DNA of 22,803 nucleotides, taken from the NCBI GenBank assembly GCA_964474355.1, contig CAYYSY010000003.1:1-22803 (forward strand). The letters are read 5' to 3'. A program made the translations under genes and the position numbers. The notes under the pieces are model-generated. The model was not told where the DNA came from. It was given only the letters and a program-made list of their open reading frames with translations, and did not search any database. How positions within the stretch are numbered: position 1 is the first letter of the stretch; each line of letters starts with the position of its first letter. Below are positions 17,955 through 22,803 of the stretch, piece by piece. Origin of the DNA: CAYYSY01 sp964474355. GTDB taxonomy: Bacteria; Myxococcota_A; UBA9160; UBA4427.

Positions 17955-18082
17955 CTCGAGCGTGTCTGGAGTGCGTCGGATTCGTGAGCCTCGCAGCGAA
18001 GGCGACCGGAGGCGTACTGCAGTACGTCGAGGACGCCGAGCGAGAAGGCCGCGAAGGCGGCGTGCGCCAGGCGCTCTCGTGC
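17955..18082. repeat. 128-bp intergenic repeat, copy 1
   Basis: This unit aligns without gaps to copy 2 at 18125-18252, with 105 of 128 positions identical by my count. It contains the perfect palindrome GTACTGCAGTAC (18014-18025) and a hairpin GCCGC-GAAG-GCGGC (18048-18061), and ends in GCGCTCTCGTGC. It lies between the convergent ends of the PAP2 and lexA genes. Confidence 0.85.
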
Positions 18083-18124
18083 GTGCCCCAACTCTCTCGC
18101 ACGGCACCCGAGAACCCAGGCCTG

Positions 18125-18252
18125 CTCGAGAGTGCTCGGAGTGCCGCGAATTCGTGACCCTCGGACCGCCGGCGCCCGGAGGCGTACTGATGTACGCCGA
18201 GGACGCCAAGGGAGAAGGTCGCGAAGGCGCGGTGCTCCGGGCGCTCTCGTGC
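18125..18252. repeat. 128-bp intergenic repeat, copy 2
   Basis: This is the same length and orientation as copy 1, offset by 170 bp. Differences concentrate in the first 60 bases; the GTAC...GTAC core is GTACTGATGTAC here. The 42-bp spacer after copy 1 is unrelated sequence. A 170-bp offset is not a multiple of three, so no single reading frame spans both copies. Confidence 0.85.
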
Positions 18253-18264
18253 AGGGCCGCACAA

Positions 18265-18327
18265 ACGTCGAAGACGCCGAGCGAGAAGGCCGCGAAGGCG
18301 GCGTGCTCCAGGCGCTCTCGTGCGTGC
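18265..18327. repeat. Half copy of the 128-bp repeat (copy 3)
   Basis: This 63-bp stretch matches the right half of copy 1 (18024-18086) with two mismatches, so it is closer to copy 1 than copy 2 is. It ends 2 nt before the last codon of lexA (minus strand) and starts 12 bp after copy 2. Confidence 0.85.
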
Positions 18328-18328
18328 A

Positions 18329-18943
18329 CTAATACGTACGCATCAATCCGCGAACGACTCCCTGAATCATGACATCGGAGGCCGGTACCTCGATCGGCTC
18401 CATCGTGCTGTTGGCCGGCACGAGCCGCACACGCGGGCCCTCGCGGTAGTAGCGCTTGAGGGTCGCCTCGTTGCCGGCGACGAGCGCGACGACGGTCTCG
18501 CCGTTGCGGGCCTCGTTGCGGCTCTCGACGACGACGAGATCGCCGTCGCAGATCTGGTCCTCGATCATCGAGTTGCCGCGAACGCGCAGCACGAAGGTGT
18601 CGCCCTGGCGGCCGACCATCTCGTCGGGCACGCCGACACGCTCCTGGGCGTCGGACATGACCTCGATGGGCGAGCCCGCCGCGACCGTGCCGAGAAGTGG
18701 CGCCGAGCGCATCGAGTCCGCGACCTGATCGTGCTCCGGCACCGGCTCGACCGACCGCGAGCGGTTCCAGGACTTCCGCAGGAAGCCCTTCTCGACGAGG
18801 TGGTGCACGTGCTTGTGGACCGTCGCCACCGACGCGAGGCCGAAGTGCGCCCCGATCTCCTCGAGGCTCGGCGAGTAGCCGTTTCGCTCGACGAACTCGC
18901 AGATGAAGTCGTAGATCTCGCGCTGTCGTCGCGTGAGTGCCAT
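18329..18943 (-). CDS. lexA: LexA, SOS-response repressor
   Basis: The product is 204 residues, family-typical. The N-terminal winged helix-turn-helix (1-65) has LTRRQREIYDFICEF and a recognition region around GLASVATVHKHVHHL. The self-cleavage bond Ala89-Gly90 lies in TVAAGSPIE, and the catalytic dyad is Ser125 (RGNSMIEDQICDGD) and Lys163 (ATLKRYYREG), matching E. coli Ala84-Gly85, Ser119 and Lys156. It represses DNA-damage genes and self-cleaves on activated RecA filaments. ATG 18943 is selected because the conserved domain begins there and GGAG lies 4 nt before it; a long upstream in-frame extension to 19330 runs across the groES promoter and is not credible. It is divergent from groES. 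Confidence 0.97.
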   Translation of the reverse strand: MALTRRQREIYDFICEFVERNGYSPSLEEIGAHFGLASVATVHKHVHHLVEKGFLRKSWNRSRSVEPVPEHDQVADSMRSAPLLGTVAAGSPIEVMSDAQERVGVPDEMVGRQGDTFVLRVRGNSMIEDQICDGDLVVVESRNEARNGETVVALVAGNEATLKRYYREGPRVRLVPANSTMEPIEVPASDVMIQGVVRGLMRTY

Positions 18944-19057
18944 GGTGCTCCGCCCCCCCCTCGGTCCGATCGACGCACGCCCCGATGGCGCGGTCACTCG
19001 ACCGTCGCGGGCCGTCCATCGCTCGAGACGCCCCGCTTTCGTCGCAATTTCGCCTGG

Positions 19058-19086
19058 CATCTTCGCGAAATCGAAGCGAAAGTCAA
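19058..19086 (-). promoter_or_regulatory. lexA: Candidate lexA promoter with repeated TTTCGC operator-like motif
   Basis: On the minus strand TTGACT (19086-19081) is followed after 16 nt by GAAGAT (19064-19059), a weak -10. The spacer holds TTTCGC twice with an 11-nt period and overlaps TTCGCGAA (19062-19069), a perfect palindrome. LexA normally represses its own gene, so this could be the LexA box of this lineage. It matches neither the E. coli nor the Bacillus consensus. Confidence 0.4.
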
Positions 19087-19151
19087 CGCCCCGGGTCGTT
19101 GCCGGACGAGACCGACCGGCGGCGCGACCGCGAAAAAGTGAGAAAAAGCCG

Positions 19152-19175
19152 CCCATGTCGGTTGACCGACGTGGG
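19152..19175. promoter_or_regulatory. 24-bp palindrome over the groES -35 box
   Basis: Two 11-bp arms (left CCCATGTCGGT, right ACCGACGTGGG) pair at 10 of 11 positions around a central TG. The -35 hexamer TTGACC (19162-19167) sits in its centre, so a dimeric protein bound here would block or alter the groESL promoter. Confidence 0.6.
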
Positions 19176-19189
19176 GGCAGACCTAGATT
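19162..19189 (+). promoter_or_regulatory. groESL sigma70-type promoter
   Basis: TTGACC (19162-19167), a 16-nt spacer and TAGATT (19184-19189) make a good vegetative promoter. Transcription would start near 19196, immediately before the CIRCE-like element, the arrangement seen in other HrcA-controlled groE operons. Confidence 0.7.
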
Positions 19190-19198
19190 GCCGCCGCG

Positions 19199-19225
19199 TT
19201 GGCAGTCCCCGGGTGGGACTGCCAA
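19199..19225 (+). promoter_or_regulatory. CIRCE-type operator (HrcA-binding) upstream of groES
   Basis: A perfect inverted repeat TTGGCAGTC-N9-GACTGCCAA has exactly the CIRCE geometry of 9-bp arms and a 9-nt spacer. Each arm differs from consensus TTAGCACTC at positions 3 and 7, with matching changes in the other arm. In fact the pairing extends to 11 bp per arm. It lies in the first bases of the predicted groESL transcript. HrcA repression relieved on heat shock is the expected control; hrcA itself is not in the window. Confidence 0.82.
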
Positions 19226-19353
19226 TCGCCATCCCGACCGCCCCGGGCACTCGATCGACCCTTCTCGGGCCGGCCGATTCCGCCCGAGGGCGCTCATCCC
19301 CAGAACGGCAGCCCCCGCATGGCTGCACACGCAATCAGAAAAGGATTGGATCC

Positions 19354-19641
19354 ATGAAGATTCGACCCCTCCACGACCGCCTCCTCGTGAAGCGGCTCGC
19401 GGAAGAAGACATGTCGGCCGGTGGAATCATCATCCCCGACTCCGCCAAGGAAAAGCCCGCCGAGGGCCAGATCGTGGCCGTCGGCCCCGGCAAGCAGGAC
19501 GACGACGGCGAGCACATCCCGTTGTCGGTCAAGAAGGGCGACAAGGTGCTCTTCAGCAAGTACGCCGGCACCGAGGTCGAACTCGACGGTGGCGAGCACC
19601 TGATCATTCGCGAGGACGACGTCCTCTGCGTGCTCGAGTAG
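19354..19641 (+). CDS. groES: Co-chaperonin GroES
   Basis: The product is 95 residues, normal length. It starts MKIRPLHDRLLVKR and has the mobile-loop region EEDMSAGGIIIPDSAKEKP (17-35), which docks on GroEL, followed by GQIVAVGPGK and KKGDKVLFSKYAGTEV. The heptameric lid closes the GroEL chamber for ATP-driven protein folding in the cytoplasm. The ATG follows AAGGA at 19341-19345. It is transcribed with groEL (22-bp gap) from the CIRCE-controlled promoter. Confidence 0.98.
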   Translation: MKIRPLHDRLLVKRLAEEDMSAGGIIIPDSAKEKPAEGQIVAVGPGKQDDDGEHIPLSVKKGDKVLFSKYAGTEVELDGGEHLIIREDDVLCVLE

Positions 19642-19663
19642 AGCAGGAGCGAGACTAGAAATC

Positions 19664-21307
<1,644 letters not shown>

Positions 21308-21348
21308 AGGCGAACGCCTCACATCGGCCGCAAGGCCAGCAAGACACG

Positions 21349-21389
21349 GAGCCCCCGTCGCAGCGATGCGGCGGGGGCTCTCTGTTTTT
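21349..21389 (+). terminator. Rho-independent terminator of groESL
   Basis: GAGCCCCCG (21349-21357) pairs perfectly with CGGGGGCTC (21372-21380), with an inner CGCA/TGCG stem, and is followed by TCTG then TTTTT (21385-21389). The convergent gene on the other strand ends at 21408, just beyond it. Confidence 0.88.
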
Positions 21390-21407
21390 GGGGACGCCAC
21401 GTGCGCC

Positions 21408-22502
21408 CTATGGCGCCGAGCAGGGAATCGTTCCTGCGCACGCCAGGCCGGACGGTCCGGCCCGCTCGTACTCGACCGCACCCGAGAGCGTGGTGGTGAG
21501 ATCGTCGATCCCCACCGCACCATCGCAGTTCACGTCACGCACCGGGTCGATCATCGTGACCACGTTCAAGACCTGATGGAGGTCGACGAGGCTCGTGACG
21601 GTGTCGTTGTCGAAGTCGGCATCACACGGGTTGCCGTAGCCGTCCGCGTCCGCGTCCTCCTGGGCGTCGCACGAGCCCGAGGGGCTCGTCGCAAGTGGAC
21701 CATTCGGGGTCGCGAGGCAGTTGTCGAACTCGTTCGGGACGCCGTCGGCGTCGATGTCGAGCGGGAAGAACGCCGTCGTCTCCGATGTGGGAAGCGCGAG
21801 CGCCGCACCGAAGAGCACCAGCGCTGCCACGGCCGCGCGCGCGCCGGTGTCTGGAATCAGTCGACGCCCCGCAAACGCGATCACACCGGCGAGGAGCACG
21901 AAGCCCCAAGGCGCCAGGCTCGGCACCGCCGCCGCGTTGACGACGATCGGAGCACCCGTATCGATGCTCTCCTTCACATCGACCTGGTTGATGCCGAAGA
22001 TGTTTCCACCGCGATCGAAGCCGAGCTCGATCTGCCCTGATCCGAAACCGACCGGCTTGAACACGATCGTCGCCATGATCTCGTCGCTCGCCGTGCTGTG
22101 CGAAGGCCTGAGCGAATGCTCGATGAAGTCGACGTTCAACTGGTCGTCGGTGAGCGGCCAGCGCGGCGGATGATCAGGCGCGCTCGGACCGGTCGCCACG
22201 AACCACGTCGAGTTCGCCGGCGAGACAGCGGGTGCATAGAGCGGGTAGTAGTCGTTGTACGACGACTCGGCCGGCACGTAGTCGATCACGTCGGGCGGGT
22301 AGACCACGGCCACCGAGAAGTACTGCAGCCCCGTATCGCCCTCGGTGTCGAGGTGGACGTCGACGGTGATGCGGTCGCCCATCTCGAGCGGCCCGCCCGC
22401 GTAGTCGGTCGTCATCCAGAGGCGGTAGGCAGACGCAGAGCCGGCCATCGTCGACGCGATCGCCACCATCATCACCAGAGTCGACGGAGAGCGCAGCCAC
22501 AT
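21408..22502 (-). CDS. Secreted protein: cohesin-like domain, internal sorting-like motif, thrombospondin-3/dockerin-like tail
   Basis: The product is 364 residues. Residues 1-25 are a signal peptide ending AGSASA. Residues about 35-188 look like a beta-sandwich of the cohesin-like type found in many delta-proteobacterial exported proteins (GDRITVDVHLDTEGDTGLQYFSVAVVYPPDVIDY). Residues 193-216 (VPSLAPWGFVLLAGVIAFAG, then RRL) resemble an IPTL/VP-type C-terminal sorting signal, but here it is internal. A second hydrophobic segment spans 222-238. Residues 249-343 hold Asp-rich calcium-loop repeats (DIDADGVPNEFDNC, DADADGYGNPCDADFDND, DVNCDGAVGIDDL) of thrombospondin type-3 and dockerin style. 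Four to six Cys may form disulfides. The ribosome site is weak. Its role is unknown; it probably acts at the cell surface. Confidence 0.85.
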   Translation of the reverse strand: MWLRSPSTLVMMVAIASTMAGSASAYRLWMTTDYAGGPLEMGDRITVDVHLDTEGDTGLQYFSVAVVYPPDVIDYVPAESSYNDYYPLYAPAVSPANSTWFVATGPSAPDHPPRWPLTDDQLNVDFIEHSLRPSHSTASDEIMATIVFKPVGFGSGQIELGFDRGGNIFGINQVDVKESIDTGAPIVVNAAAVPSLAPWGFVLLAGVIAFAGRRLIPDTGARAAVAALVLFGAALALPTSETTAFFPLDIDADGVPNEFDNCLATPNGPLATSPSGSCDAQEDADADGYGNPCDADFDNDTVTSLVDLHQVLNVVTMIDPVRDVNCDGAVGIDDLTTTLSGAVEYERAGPSGLACAGTIPCSAP

Positions 22503-22554
22503 GGAACCGGCCTCGGAGGTGGAACGCCATGACCAGGGAAACGTGTTGCGCTGA

Positions 22555-22584
22555 CTCTAACCTACGACGGCCGCGCTGCTTCAA
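22555..22584 (-). promoter_or_regulatory. Possible promoter of the secreted-protein gene
   Basis: On the minus strand TTGAAG (22584-22579) and TTAGAG (22560-22555) are 18 nt apart, about 52 bp before the ATG at 22502. The spacing is acceptable but the -10 is weak. Confidence 0.35.
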
Positions 22585-22635
22585 GACTCGACGAGCGGCC
22601 ACGAATCACTGACCTCGAGCGTCTCCCCGATGGAT

Positions 22636-22651
22636 ATGTCGCGCGCGACAT
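22636..22651. promoter_or_regulatory. 16-bp perfect palindrome
   Basis: ATGTCGCGCGCGACAT is self-complementary with no spacer. It lies between the end of the partial gene on the right (stop at 22686) and the start of the secreted-protein gene. It could be a dimeric repressor operator; a hairpin terminator role is unlikely because there is no T run. Confidence 0.4.
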
Positions 22652-22685
22652 GAGCACGAGGGATCGCCACGGGCGCGAGTGGCGC

Positions 22686-22803
22686 CTACTCGTAGCACTG
22701 CTCCTTGGTCATCGTGATGACGCCGTCGTTGCAGGCGACCCGGTAGTTGATCGGGTCGGTTCCGTCGGGCACGTCGTCGAAGCAGCCCGGGTTGCAGGGC
22801 CAC
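22686..22803 (-). CDS. C-terminal end of an unidentified Cys-containing protein (cut by right edge)
   Basis: A minus-strand frame is open from the right edge to a TAG at 22688-22686 and encodes 38 residues rich in Cys, Asp and Asn: it begins WPCNPGCFDDVPDG, continues through YRVACNDGVITM and ends KEQCYE. The composition is unlike the random Arg-rich shadow frames here and resembles the ends of secreted, disulfide-bonded proteins. The family cannot be named from this fragment. It is in the same orientation as the secreted protein downstream, 183 bp away. Confidence 0.6.
   Translation of the reverse strand, partial: WPCNPGCFDDVPDGTDPINYRVACNDGVITMTKEQCYE

Larger units (their letters stand above)
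17923..18328. other. Gene-free gap between convergent PAP2 and lexA genes
   Basis: These 406 bp are mostly repeat copies. Minus-strand frames through each copy read similarly (ARERLxHAAFAAFSLGV in copies 1 and 3, a variant in copy 2) but in different frames and without starts or ribosome sites. I read them as DNA repeats rather than a gene. No T-run terminator is seen for either flanking gene. Confidence 0.65.
18944..19353. other. Divergent lexA-groES regulatory region
   Basis: This 410-bp region has no credible gene and carries promoters for both flanking genes. From left to right it holds a C8 run (18953-18960) before lexA, a lexA promoter/operator candidate (19058-19086), a 24-bp palindrome (19152-19175), the groES promoter (19162-19189), a CIRCE-like element (19199-19225) and the groES ribosome site around 19340. 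Confidence 0.8.

Noticed and set aside
17955..18327. CRISPR array
   Set aside because: The units are 128 bp, only about 82% identical, few, and separated by one 42-bp and one 12-bp spacer; repeats and spacers do not have CRISPR sizes and there are no cas genes.
18944..19330. N-terminal extension of lexA to a start at 19330
   Set aside because: The extension is Arg/Gly-rich, crosses the groES promoter and CIRCE-like element, and is not part of any LexA; ATG 18943 has a ribosome site.
22606..22803. Arg-rich 65-residue minus-strand frame at the right edge
   Set aside because: Its composition is typical of shadow frames; the alternative frame ending at 22686 has a protein-like composition.

Overview
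The window is high-GC bacterial chromosome with dense, strongly G/C-ending codon use. The mix of genes suggests an uncultured deltaproteobacterial or Myxococcota-like heterotroph: TPR proteins beside an Hsp70 paralogue, a DUF1329/YCF48 pair, paired acyl-CoA dehydrogenases with a TetR regulator, and a secreted protein with thrombospondin-3/dockerin-like repeats. That assignment is inference from gene content; there is no rRNA or other decisive marker. I found no tRNA, rRNA, CRISPR array, insertion sequence or phage gene.

Layout. (1) 2-3894, plus: a tight four-gene operon of a TPR protein (cut by the left edge), a lidless DnaK-type Hsp70, a small TPR/winged-helix-like protein, and a PAS protein whose histidine-kinase core has lost its phospho-acceptor and ATP-binding signatures. 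Two of the three junctions are 4-bp stop/start overlaps. I consider this the best candidate for an undescribed chaperone-linked signalling system. (2) 4009-6940: argG (plus) and, converging on it with a 50-bp tail overlap, an ABC1/UbiB-family kinase-like protein (minus). (3) 7260-10185, plus: an exported DUF1329 protein, a hairpin resembling a terminator or attenuator, then a membrane-anchored seven-bladed YCF48 propeller with a large acidic insertion. (4) 10512-14001, plus: a diguanylate cyclase with an intact inhibitory site, then aspartyl-tRNA synthetase. (5) 14012-17922: two adjacent acyl-CoA dehydrogenase genes (minus) with complementary missing motifs, divergent from a TetR regulator (apparently leaderless, with a palindrome in the shared promoter region) that is followed at once by a sphingomyelin-synthase-like PAP2 membrane protein. 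(6) 17923-18328: a non-coding gap between convergent genes filled by a 128-bp repeat (two full copies and one half copy). (7) 18329-21389: lexA (minus) divergent from groES-groEL (plus). A sigma70-like promoter is followed directly by a CIRCE-type inverted repeat, a second palindrome covers the -35 box, and a strong terminator follows groEL. (8) 21408-22803, minus: a secreted protein with an internal sorting-like motif followed by a calcium-binding-type tail, and the Cys-containing C-terminus of a second protein cut by the right edge.

Functionally the window combines stress response and protein folding (lexA, groESL, Hsp70 paralogue), housekeeping (argG, aspS), cell-envelope or lipid functions (DUF1329, YCF48, ABC1 protein, PAP2 protein, acyl-CoA dehydrogenases) and signalling (GGDEF, PAS pseudokinase).
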